Source: CAZGLK01 sp964526375 (GTDB lineage: Bacteria; Patescibacteriota; Minisyncoccia; JACQLN01). From it: a stretch of 8,663 bases of DNA. Made by a program: the position numbers and the translations under genes. Below are positions 1 to 5,335 of the stretch, piece after piece. Under the pieces are notes generated by a model. That model worked only from the letters and a program-made list of their open reading frames with translations, had not been told where the DNA came from and ran no database searches. Location: assembly GCA_964526375.1 (NCBI GenBank), contig CAZGLK010000032.1, forward strand, positions 1 to 8,663. Direction: 5' to 3'. Position 1 is the stretch's first letter; the number at the start of each line of letters is the position of its first letter.

Positions 1-332
1 TAAACATTGGCCCGGCGATCCAAAACTTTGTTTTGATCCTCCAAGCGATGCCAAGTCGCGCCGCTATCAACGCTTTTCAGAACAGCATCACCCAGTGTGC
101 CCATATAAAGGATTCGGGGGTCTTTGGGATTGTGAACGATGGCAGTAACATCCAGACGGTTGATATTGGCGCCTTCCACCTTGCCCGAACGCTGCCACAC
201 CCCACCGCGATCGACGCTGGCGTAAACTCCGCCGCGAGGCGCCAAAAAATCGCCGGCCAAAGGCCCACCCACCACGGTTAAAGCCGCAATCCCCAATACG
301 ACTACGCCCACGAATTTAATTACATTGGCCAT
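1..332 (-). CDS. Secreted or membrane-anchored Asp-box (BNR/sialidase-like) repeat protein, N-terminal part only
   Basis: This reading frame is open from an ATG at 330-332 to the left edge of the window, giving 110 codons and no stop, so the gene is partial. A TAA lies directly upstream in frame, which fixes the start. Residues 4-26 are a hydrophobic helix after a single Lys, a signal peptide or membrane anchor. Two Asp-box motifs follow, S-V-D-R-G-G-V-W at residues 39-46 and S-V-D-S-G-A-T-W at 87-94. The linker between them has the usual N-P-x-D-P-x-x-L-Y pattern (68-76). Known families with this spacing are BNR/Asp-box beta-propellers, including VPS10-like and Ycf48-like proteins. The role is probably extracytoplasmic; the substrate is unknown. 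It follows the delta' gene after 46 bp with no terminator between, so co-transcription with mreB and holB is plausible. No Shine-Dalgarno is visible. Confidence 0.8.
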   Translation of the reverse strand, partial: MANVIKFVGVVVLGIAALTVVGGPLAGDFLAPRGGVYASVDRGGVWQRSGKVEGANINRLDVTAIVHNPKDPRILYMGTLGDAVLKSVDSGATWHRLEDQNKVLDRRANV

Positions 333-334
333 TT

Positions 335-376
335 AATCTTGGATCTTGAATCTTAGAGCTTGGAGCTTGGAGCTTG
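335..376. repeat. Six-unit heptamer tandem array filling the holB/Asp-box gene spacer
   Basis: Six consecutive 7-nt units fit the consensus GAKCTTG read on the plus strand. The last three are identical (GAGCTTG), the second is GATCTTG, and the first and third differ by one or two bases. The array occupies 42 of the 46 spacer bases, from 2 nt upstream of one start codon to 2 nt before the preceding stop. The same consensus recurs at 4338-4379. Confidence 0.85.
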
Positions 377-378
377 GA

Positions 379-1137
379 TCAATGCTCTAACTGCAACAAC
401 AAATTTTCTAAAATCAGCCTGGGGTTAGCGTTGGTTGTGGTAATAATCTGCTTGGCTTTGACGACAGCGCCGATGGCCGTGATCAATTCAGCCCTGCGAT
501 CAGACCGACTCAACAATTGCCGGCGCAAATTGATCAGCCAGCCGTCAACCAGTTCGGGCAAGTTAGCATCTTGCGCCAATTTTTCGGCAGCGGTTAAACA
601 TTCAATAACACTCAAACCGCCGTCAATCAGCTTGTCTATTATTATATCACCTTTTGGCGGCGGCGATATTGTGGGGTTGGCAAAGTTCAAACACAGCGCG
701 CGGGAAATTATAGTTTTGGGAATAACATTAATACTGGCCGAGAGCAAAAAGATGACGCTGGCTGGCGGCGGTTCCTCTAGAGTTTTTAGCAAAGCGTCCC
801 AGGCTTCTTCGCTTAAAAAATGGGCATCTTCAACCACAGCCGCCTTAAACCGCCCGCCCCAAGCCGAGCGGGAAATAAATGTTCTTAGCAGGCGAATCTG
901 GCCAATGCCGATTTCTTTTTTGTCGGGCAATTTTTGAACCAGGTAAATATCGGGGTTGGCTTGTACATCCACGTCCGTTTCAGACCAACTCTTGAGACTA
1001 GGATTTTTGAGCCGACGGATAAAACTTCGAGCCACGAGGCGGCAAGCCGCCTGATCGGGGCCATGGAACAAAAAAGCATGGGGCACACAGCCGCTTTTTA
1101 AAATAGCGTCTAGATAATTTAGCTGGCGAGTATACAT
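379..1137 (-). CDS. holB: DNA polymerase III clamp-loader delta' subunit (HolB-like)
   Basis: This is a 252-residue AAA+-type protein related to the delta' and gamma/tau subunits, which open the sliding clamp during replication. Visible landmarks are H-A-F-L-F-H-G-P at 20-27, a degenerate P-loop (G-P-D-Q-A-A-C-R, lacking the Gly-Lys-Thr needed for ATP), a Walker B-like V-V-E-D-A-H (101-106), L-L-K-T-L-E-E-P-P (116-124) and an SRC-like I-S-R-A (144-147). The lost P-loop is known for delta', which does not hydrolyse ATP; that favours delta' over gamma/tau. The four zinc-binding cysteines of the family are not recognisable, and the length is below the roughly 330 residues of E. coli delta'. I chose the ATG at 1135-1137 because family similarity begins there. 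A start at 1179 would overlap mreB by 14 nt and would translate the spacer repeat. It is the second gene after mreB. Confidence 0.85.
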   Translation of the reverse strand: MYTRQLNYLDAILKSGCVPHAFLFHGPDQAACRLVARSFIRRLKNPSLKSWSETDVDVQANPDIYLVQKLPDKKEIGIGQIRLLRTFISRSAWGGRFKAAVVEDAHFLSEEAWDALLKTLEEPPPASVIFLLSASINVIPKTIISRALCLNFANPTISPPPKGDIIIDKLIDGGLSVIECLTAAEKLAQDANLPELVDGWLINLRRQLLSRSDRRAELITAIGAVVKAKQIITTTNANPRLILENLLLQLEH

Positions 1138-1165
1138 GTAGGACAAATGAGACCTATGAGTCCTA
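1138..1165. repeat. Short period-9 repeat between mreB and holB
   Basis: The 28-bp spacer contains ATGAGACCT followed directly by ATGAGTCCT (one mismatch), preceded by a weaker related unit. It fills the gap between the mreB stop and the ATG chosen for holB. It is short and could be coincidental alone, but it fits the pattern of the other junctions. Confidence 0.5.
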
Positions 1166-2170
1166 TCACCGTTTCGCAAAAAGTGCCCGTTTATATAACT
1201 CCAAATTCTCCAAGGCTATCCCCGTTCCCTTAGCCACGCAAAAAATGGGGTCGTCAGCAATGTAGCAGGGCACACCGGTTTCCTGGGTTATTAGCGAATC
1301 AATACCGCGCAGCATGGCCGTTCCGCCCGAAAGTATCATGCCTTTATCCATAATGTCGGCCGCCAGTTCGGGGGGCGTGTCTTGCAAAACTTTTTTTACG
1401 GTTTTAACGATTTCGGCCAAGGTGTCCTTTATGGCCTTGGGAATTTCATTGGAATGCAGTTCAATGGTTTTAGGCAAGCCGGCCACCAAATCGCGGCCGC
1501 GTATTTCCAAAATTTCCTCCTCCTTTTGAGGCAAAGCCGAGCCCAGAGTGATTTTAATTTGCTCGGCGGTGCGCTCGCCCACAGCCATGTTATGGACTTT
1601 ATGAATATAGTTCTGAATAGCCGCGTCCAAAGCGTTGCCGCCCACTCGGGCCGAGGCCCAAGCCACAATACCGCCCAGCGATATAACCGCCACCTCGGTG
1701 GTGCCGCCACCAATGTCTATAATCATGTGACCGGAAGATTCATTGATGGGAATACCCGAACCCAAAGCCGCCAGAACCGGCTCCTTAACCACATAGGCCG
1801 CTTTAGCCCCGGCCTTAAGCGTTGCTTCCACCACTGCCCGCCGCTCGGTGGAACTCACACCGGCAGGTACCGCCACCATGACTTCGGGTCTAAAAAAGCT
1901 GAATCGACCGGTTATTTTTTTAATAAAATGGCGGATCATGGCTTCGGTCACCCGATAATCGGCAATAACGCCGTCTCTAATGGGACGCACGGCCACAATA
2001 GTTTCGGGCGTCCGACCAATCATTTCCTTGGCCTCGGTGCCAACCGCCATAATGCGGTTGTCGTCTAAAGTAACCGCCACCACCGAGGGCTCGTAAATAA
2101 CAATGCCCTTCGGCGGCACATACACCAAAGTATTAGCGGTACCTAAATCTATGCCAATTTTAACAGCCAT
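1166..2170 (-). CDS. mreB: Rod shape-determining protein MreB (bacterial actin)
   Basis: MreB forms membrane-associated filaments that guide peptidoglycan synthesis and cell shape. The 334-residue length is normal for the family. The actin-fold ATPase signatures are all present: phosphate 1 D-L-G-T-A-N-T (8-14), connect 1 near P-V-L-A-A-L-G-S-G (131-139), phosphate 2 D-I-G-G-G-T-T-E (152-159), the adenosine motif M-I-L-S-G-G-T-A-M-L (278-287) and connect 2 around C-V-A-K-G-T-G (311-317). No obvious N-terminal amphipathic helix precedes the fold. It starts with ATG and ends with TGA. No Shine-Dalgarno is seen; the leader is instead a heptamer array. The usual partners mreC and mreD do not follow; a holB-like gene does, 28 bp downstream. 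A candidate promoter lies at 2226-2253. Confidence 0.98.
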   Translation of the reverse strand: MAVKIGIDLGTANTLVYVPPKGIVIYEPSVVAVTLDDNRIMAVGTEAKEMIGRTPETIVAVRPIRDGVIADYRVTEAMIRHFIKKITGRFSFFRPEVMVAVPAGVSSTERRAVVEATLKAGAKAAYVVKEPVLAALGSGIPINESSGHMIIDIGGGTTEVAVISLGGIVAWASARVGGNALDAAIQNYIHKVHNMAVGERTAEQIKITLGSALPQKEEEILEIRGRDLVAGLPKTIELHSNEIPKAIKDTLAEIVKTVKKVLQDTPPELAADIMDKGMILSGGTAMLRGIDSLITQETGVPCYIADDPIFCVAKGTGIALENLELYKRALFAKR

Positions 2171-2172
2171 AT

Positions 2173-2207
2173 GTTTGATCTGACATTTGGATTTTGAAAT
2201 TTGTCAT
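2173..2207. repeat. Five-unit heptamer array immediately upstream of mreB
   Basis: Five consecutive 7-nt units share the loose plus-strand pattern TTGNNAT, for example TTGAAAT and TTGTCAT at 2194-2207. The array begins 2 bp from the mreB start codon, where a ribosome binding site would be expected. The period is the same as in the arrays at 335-376 and 4338-4379, but the sequence differs. Confidence 0.65.
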
Positions 2208-2225
2208 TCCAGTTTATCTGGCTCT

Positions 2226-2253
2226 ATCCTACCACCCTCTCGCAACTTTTCAA
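2226..2253 (-). promoter_or_regulatory. Candidate sigma70-type promoter for mreB
   Basis: On the minus strand TTGAAA (2248-2253) and TAGGAT (2226-2231) are separated by 16 bp. They have one and two mismatches to the sigma70 consensus. The site lies just past the hairpin at 2259-2291 and would give a leader of about 50 nt for mreB. The support is sequence likeness only. Confidence 0.35.
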
Positions 2254-2258
2254 ACCCC

Positions 2259-2291
2259 GCCCCGTTACTCAACTAGTTTGAGTAACGGGGC
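2259..2291. repeat. Hairpin with a perfect 14-bp stem
   Basis: GCCCCGTTACTCAA (2259-2272) and its exact reverse complement (2278-2291) flank a 5-nt loop. Neither side is followed by a run of Ts in either direction, so it is not a standard intrinsic terminator, although it sits where a minus-strand transcript would end before the mreB promoter. Confidence 0.8.
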
Positions 2292-2378
2292 CCGCCCTTG
2301 AAGAAGATTCTGTGGTTCTATAACTAAAATAGTTTAGAGAAAGGAGTTCAATACCAGCCAGAATATCACTAACCAGAA

Positions 2379-2414
2379 GGTTTCTGTTTTCAGCGATCGC
2401 TGGAAATAGAAACC
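2379..2414. repeat. 36-bp near-palindrome centred on GCGATCGC
   Basis: The arms beginning GGTTTCT (2379) and ending AGAAACC (2414) pair along their whole length with only two exceptions. Both exceptions are G-U wobbles in a plus-strand RNA but would be A-C mismatches in a minus-strand RNA. That asymmetry mildly favours a plus-strand RNA hairpin. The centre (2393-2400) is GCGATCGC. Confidence 0.75.
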
Positions 2415-2516
2415 TAAATAGAAACTTAGATTTATCCCCCATATCTTTTTCAGGGGCAGGGTGGAAATCCAACACCAGTCTGAAATGGGAAAGATCAGCA
2501 CAAACCCCCTACCTCT

Positions 2517-2540
2517 CTACTATACTTAGAAGTATAGTAG
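2517..2540. promoter_or_regulatory. Palindrome 1 of an adjacent pair, possible operator
   Basis: CTACTATACTT (2517-2527), a 2-bp centre and its exact reverse complement (2530-2540) form a perfect palindrome. It contains TATACT and TATAGT hexamers on both strands, resembling -10 elements. The neighbouring palindrome at 2548-2569 has a related sequence with its centre exactly 30 bp away. A dimeric repressor site is one reading; a tandem RNA hairpin is another. Confidence 0.5.
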
Positions 2541-2547
2541 ATAACAC

Positions 2548-2569
2548 TACCATACTCTGTAGTATGGTA
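2548..2569. promoter_or_regulatory. Palindrome 2 of an adjacent pair, possible operator
   Basis: TACCATACT (2548-2556) and its exact reverse complement (2561-2569) flank CTGT. The arms share the ACyATACT core of palindrome 1. The two sites are separated by 7 bp and lie between the small membrane gene's terminator and the structured non-coding stretch. Confidence 0.5.
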
Positions 2570-2618
2570 ACGGATACAAACAATTTCAAAGATTCAAAAG
2601 GCGGCACGCAAAACGGAC

Positions 2619-2655
2619 AAAAAGAAAAGCCCAAGCGCGCTTGGCGCGCTTGGGC
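2619..2655 (-). terminator. Intrinsic terminator of the 74-residue membrane protein gene
   Basis: A perfect 12-bp GC-rich stem, GCCCAAGCGCGC (2629-2640) and its complement (2644-2655), closes a 3-nt loop. On the minus strand it is followed by TTTTCTTTTTG. It lies 18 bp after the stop codon of the small gene and points the same way. Confidence 0.9.
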
Positions 2656-2673
2656 CTGTGGCTACAGAGCCGG

Positions 2674-2898
2674 TCATAGGGCCGATTGCCTATCACCATT
2701 CTTTGCTAGACGGTTCCACACCGAAGCCATCAACCAGACAACCCCACCAAGTATAACACCACCTATCAATCCCCTGGCCTGCGTGTTTCCATTTCCCGTG
2801 GTGATAAGGAGAAACAGAAAAGACAGACTAATACAAACCGTAACAACTACTACCGCCACCGCAACTGCTGCCTTCCGCATCGTTTCTTTTAGCAACAT
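2674..2898 (-). CDS. Small two-helix membrane protein, function unknown
   Basis: I do not recognise this 74-residue protein. It has a short charged N-terminus (K4, E5, R8, K9), a hydrophobic helix at about 10-33, a Gly/Asn/Thr-rich turn (34-42), a second helix at about 43-62 with G-G-V-I-L-G-G spacing, and a basic tail. The likely form is a helical hairpin with both ends in the cytoplasm. Evidence that it is real comes from its signals: a near-consensus promoter (2963-2991), a perfect AAGGAGGTG Shine-Dalgarno 8 nt before the ATG, and an intrinsic terminator. It is monocistronic and divergent from the PEGA gene. Codon use differs from its neighbours: none of its eight glycines uses GGC (four GGT, three GGA, one GGG), whereas GGC is common in mreB and the ribosomal genes. 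That suggests recent acquisition. A downstream ATG at codon 7 is possible but badly placed relative to the Shine-Dalgarno. Confidence 0.8.
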   Translation of the reverse strand: MLLKETMRKAAVAVAVVVVTVCISLSFLFLLITTGNGNTQARGLIGGVILGGVVWLMASVWNRLAKNGDRQSAL

Positions 2899-2906
2899 AT
2901 TCTCTT

Positions 2907-2915
2907 CACCTCCTT
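2907..2915 (-). promoter_or_regulatory. Perfect Shine-Dalgarno of the small membrane protein gene
   Basis: AAGGAGGTG on the minus strand ends 8 nt before the ATG at 2896-2898. It fixes that ATG as the start. It is the only strong Shine-Dalgarno in the window; of the other genes only rplM has even a partial one (AGGTG). Confidence 0.9.
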
Positions 2916-2962
2916 CTTGCCTGATCGGATTCGGTCAGAATCGCGCTAAAGAACTATCAACA

Positions 2963-2991
2963 AACATACAAAATAACGCCTACTTAGTCAA
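2963..2991 (-). promoter_or_regulatory. Sigma70-type promoter of the small membrane protein gene
   Basis: TTGACT (2986-2991) and TATGTT (2963-2968) on the minus strand are separated by an ideal 17 bp, with one and two mismatches to consensus. The predicted leader is about 55-60 nt. It contains overlapping short inverted repeats (GATTC/GAATC and CTGA/TCAG, about 2920-2942) just upstream of the Shine-Dalgarno. Confidence 0.65.
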
Positions 2992-3035
2992 TATGTAAAA
3001 ACCAGTCGGGGTGTGCTTAGATAGAGAAACCAAAA

Positions 3036-4340
3036 ATGACCCGAAAAACCCGAAGAATTCTATTTACCGCGGCCATAGCGGTTTTCTTGATGGCCGGTTT
3101 AGTGGTAACTCTGTATGCCCAGGGCTATCGCTGGGACTTTAAAACCAACCGCTTTCTTTTGTCGGGCGGCATTTTTTTAAAGTCCAAACCCAAAGACGCC
3201 CGCGTTTTTCTTAACTCCAAGGATTTGGGCCAACACACGCCTTATTTAATTAAAAACCTTCTGCCGCTAAGACAATATAAAGTAAAGATAACCAAGCCGG
3301 GCTACCAGCCCTGGGAAAAAGAATTTGGCATAGAGCCGGGTTATGTGGCCGAAGCCGAGAACATTGTTTTGTTTCCCGACAAGCTCAACTCTCAAATTAT
3401 CTGGAACGACGCCGAATTAAAAGATTTCAGCATCTCGCCCGACGAAAAATGGCTGGCTTTAAAAACCGGCAGCAACCAGCTGACTCTGGCTCAATTATCA
3501 AACATCAATGCCACCGCCACGCCCATCAATTTCGGCGACCGGCGGCGAACCGTGGAGATTAAACTGCCCGAGAACAATCAGGGCTGGTCGGCCAATTCCA
3601 AAAAATTCATTTTCCAGCGCCAGTTGAGCTCCAGCCAAACCGCCTGGTACATCTGGGACAGCGGCAAAGATAAACTTACCAATCTTACCAGCACTTATGA
3701 GCGCGACATTGTGCTCAAAACCGCCGCCTCCGCGCCCTTGCCGCAAAAGTTTACAGCGGTAAAAGCAATGTGGTTCGGCGGCGACAAAACTATAGTGGCC
3801 CTGATAGACAACCGGCTCTTTCAGCTGGATTTGGAAAAGTCCAGTCTGGTTGATTTAAAAATGAGCGAGATTGTTGACTTTGACATTTTTGACGGCAAGA
3901 TTATCGCCCTAAAAAAACCTGATATCCTGCTCGCGCTGGATTCCGCCGTGCAGAATGTAACGGCACTGGCCCAGCTAAAATTTGAACCGCAAAAAGTGCT
4001 AATCTCTCCCGAAGGCACCAAGGCGGCTTATCACAACAACCAAAATCTCGGCCTGATCTGGCTTAAAGAGACAACCAAACAACCCTTGCGCCAAGCCAAC
4101 GACCAAGAAATTATTTTGGAAAACAAAACCTCATTAAGCAATGTTTACTGGCACACCACCGAAGAATACATCATCTACTTGGAGAACAACCAAATACAAG
4201 CAGTCGAACTGGACGGCCGCGGTAACAGAAATATAGCCACCTGGCCCGAAAAAATAACGGCCTTAAATTACCTCCCGGCGCTGGAGAAACTCTATTTGCT
4301 GGAGAGGGAACAGATACGGATATTCCCCGATAAATTCTAA
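3036..4340 (+). CDS. Membrane-anchored PEGA-domain protein with beta-propeller-like C-terminal region
   Basis: This 434-residue protein has a basic N-terminus (T-R-K-T-R-R) and one transmembrane helix or uncleaved signal at about 9-28, so the bulk is predicted outside the membrane. Residues about 43-115 form a PEGA-type domain: G-G-I-F-L-K-S-K-P-K-D-A-R-V-F-L, then L-x-x-Y-K-V-K-I-T-K-P-G-Y-x-P-W and a closing beta-strand. PEGA domains are small beta-sandwiches common in surface proteins. The rest has recurring blade-like pieces such as I-S-P-D-E-K-W-L-A-L (133-142) and I-S-P-E-G-T-K-A-A-Y, typical of TolB/WD40-like propellers. The exact function is unknown. The ATG at 3036 is preceded by A-rich sequence with no Shine-Dalgarno, and I see no clear promoter. 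It is convergent with rpsI. Confidence 0.85.
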   Translation: MTRKTRRILFTAAIAVFLMAGLVVTLYAQGYRWDFKTNRFLLSGGIFLKSKPKDARVFLNSKDLGQHTPYLIKNLLPLRQYKVKITKPGYQPWEKEFGIEPGYVAEAENIVLFPDKLNSQIIWNDAELKDFSISPDEKWLALKTGSNQLTLAQLSNINATATPINFGDRRRTVEIKLPENNQGWSANSKKFIFQRQLSSSQTAWYIWDSGKDKLTNLTSTYERDIVLKTAASAPLPQKFTAVKAMWFGGDKTIVALIDNRLFQLDLEKSSLVDLKMSEIVDFDIFDGKIIALKKPDILLALDSAVQNVTALAQLKFEPQKVLISPEGTKAAYHNNQNLGLIWLKETTKQPLRQANDQEIILENKTSLSNVYWHTTEEYIIYLENNQIQAVELDGRGNRNIATWPEKITALNYLPALEKLYLLEREQIRIFPDKF

Positions 4341-4379
4341 TCTAAATCCTAGATCTTGGATCTTTAAACTTGTACCTTG
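4338..4379. repeat. Heptamer tandem array after the PEGA gene
   Basis: Six 7-nt units with consensus NATCTTG start at the stop codon itself. They include GATCTTG at 4352-4358 and a one-mismatch copy next to it; outer units are more degenerate. This is the same consensus as the array at 335-376, but here it lies sense to the preceding gene and there antisense, so it is not tied to transcript orientation. Confidence 0.7.
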
Positions 4380-4382
4380 GAC

Positions 4383-4423
4383 CCAAAATCAAAAGGCCAA
4401 GCCTCCTGTGAAGGCTTGGCCTT
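4383..4423 (-). terminator. Intrinsic terminator of the ribosomal operon
   Basis: A perfect 12-bp stem, AAGGCCAAGCCT (4393-4404) and its complement (4412-4423), closes a 7-nt loop. On the minus strand it is followed by TTTTGATTTT. It lies 7 bp past the rpsI stop and between convergent genes. It may also stop PEGA-gene transcripts, although the plus side lacks a T-run. Confidence 0.9.
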
Positions 4424-4430
4424 AAACAAT

Positions 4431-4946
4431 TTACCTCTTGGAGAATTGCGGTGCTCTTCTTGCTTTCTTTAAACCGTATTTGCGCCGTTCTTTTTCGCGC
4501 GGATCACGCCGCAACAGACTGGACTTTTTAAGCTTTCTTCTAAAATTGGGGTCAAATTTAACCAAGGCTCGGGCTATGCCCAAACGGATAGCCTCGGCTT
4601 GAGCGTTAATGCCGCCGCCACTAACCTTTACTGAAACACTAAAATGATCCGCGGCCCGCAGTTTATTTAAAGATTCCAAGGCCAGCTCGCGCAAAAAAGG
4701 CAAGGTAAAATAATCTTTGATATTCTTGTTGTTGATTGTAAAAATACCCTCGGCCGCCGAGTCCTTGGGGTTAGCCGTAAATATCCGCACCCGGGCCACA
4801 GCCCGTTTCCTGCGGCCCACCGCCTCAAAATACCGTTTGGTGTCTTTTTTTTCAAGGCTCAACGGCTCTTTGGGTTTAACCGTACCTTTCTTTCGTGCCG
4901 GCACCTCCACCTTTTTGACCTTAGATTTTGTTTTTATATCTGCCAT
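4431..4946 (-). CDS. rpsI: 30S ribosomal protein S9
   Basis: S9 binds 16S rRNA in the small-subunit head, and its C-terminal tail contacts P-site tRNA. The core runs from R-Y-F-E-A-V-G-R-R-K-R-A-V-A-R-V-R (about 38-54), through G-G-G-I-N-A-Q-A-E-A-I-R-L-G-I-A-R-A-L, to the conserved basic end finishing S-K-R. The length of 171 residues exceeds the usual 130 because of a Lys-rich N-terminal extension of about 37 residues. There is no internal Met, so the ATG at 4944-4946 is the only plausible ATG. The start lies 1 bp after the rplM stop, so translational coupling is likely. It is the last gene of the operon. Confidence 0.97.
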   Translation of the reverse strand: MADIKTKSKVKKVEVPARKKGTVKPKEPLSLEKKDTKRYFEAVGRRKRAVARVRIFTANPKDSAAEGIFTINNKNIKDYFTLPFLRELALESLNKLRAADHFSVSVKVSGGGINAQAEAIRLGIARALVKFDPNFRRKLKKSSLLRRDPREKERRKYGLKKARRAPQFSKR

Positions 4947-4947
4947 C

Positions 4948-5319
4948 TTAATTTAATTTAGCTGATCCAATCGCGCCCTTTAACAATTTTAATTTCTTAA
5001 TCAATTTACTGCGCAATCTGTTTTTGGGCAACATACCGTAAACCGCCTGTCTAAAAACCTCGCGGGAATCTTTGACCATAAATTCCTCAAGCGATCGCAC
5101 CTTTATGCCGCCGGGGTAGCCCGAATGACGGTAGTATTTTTTGGCTTGCAATTTGTTGCCGCTGAATTTTAACTTATCGGTGTTAAAAACCGTAATCTCT
5201 ACCGAACTGACCGCATTGGGCCTAAAACTAGGACTCTCTTTGCCGCGCAAAAGCAAAGCTACCCGGCTGGCCAACCTACCGAGAATCTCTCCAGTTGCGT
5301 CAAATCTATATTCTGACAT
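4948..5319 (-). CDS. rplM: 50S ribosomal protein L13
   Basis: L13 is an early-assembling 23S rRNA-binding protein. Family marks in this 123-residue form are D-A-T-G-E-I-L-G-R-L-A-S near the N-terminus, L-L-R-G-K, K-Y-Y-R-H-S-G-Y-P-G-G-I-K in the middle and A-V-Y-G-M-L-P-K-N-R-L-R. It is shorter than the E. coli protein (142) at both ends. I chose the ATG at 5317-5319, which has AGGTG 8 nt upstream; a TTG start at 5337 would add six residues but consume that site. Pairing with rpsI is the classical L13-S9 module. The 127-bp spacer from rplQ holds a family A repeat. Confidence 0.96.
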   Translation of the reverse strand: MSEYRFDATGEILGRLASRVALLLRGKESPSFRPNAVSSVEITVFNTDKLKFSGNKLQAKKYYRHSGYPGGIKVRSLEEFMVKDSREVFRQAVYGMLPKNRLRSKLIKKLKLLKGAIGSAKLN

Positions 5320-5335
5320 TTGTGTTACACCTGAC

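Larger units (their letters stand above)
2171..2673. other. 503-bp non-coding stretch rich in inverted repeats
   Basis: No convincing gene was found on either strand. From left to right it holds the mreB leader heptamers (2173-2207), a candidate mreB promoter (2226-2253), a hairpin with a 14-bp stem (2259-2291), a 36-bp near-palindrome (2379-2414), a 12-nt direct repeat around 2406-2430, two adjacent palindromes (2517-2540 and 2548-2569) and the terminator of the upstream small membrane gene (2619-2655). A GTG-started frame of 68 codons (2269-2475, minus) crosses the near-palindrome and ends inside the hairpin; I do not call it. The density of structure suggests a regulatory region or a non-coding RNA, but I recognise no known RNA family. 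Confidence 0.6.

Noticed and set aside
1138..1179. 14-residue longer start for holB
   Set aside because: It would overlap mreB and translate the spacer repeat; family similarity begins at the internal ATG.
1382..2068. 228-codon plus-strand frame antisense to mreB
   Set aside because: Shadow frame; the product is His/Asn/Gly-rich without any family signature, while mreB on the other strand is certain.
2201..2230. Plus-strand TTGTCA/TATCCT promoter-like pair
   Set aside because: The -35 lies inside the heptamer array, spacing is 18 and the -10 is poor; there is no supported gene downstream.
2269..2475. 68-codon minus-strand frame with a GTG start
   Set aside because: No Shine-Dalgarno, no recognisable domain, it crosses the near-palindrome and ends inside a hairpin. 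A 57-residue version from an internal ATG is also possible. Left as unproven.
2564..2998. 144-codon plus-strand frame over the small membrane gene
   Set aside because: It is antisense to the gene with promoter, Shine-Dalgarno and terminator; it runs through the terminator hairpin and its product is low-complexity Thr/Ala/Pro without family features.
5091..5098. Second GCGATCGC octamer, as in the centre of the 2379-2414 palindrome
   Set aside because: It resembles the cyanobacterial HIP1 word, but two copies, one inside rplM coding sequence, are too few to claim a dispersed element.
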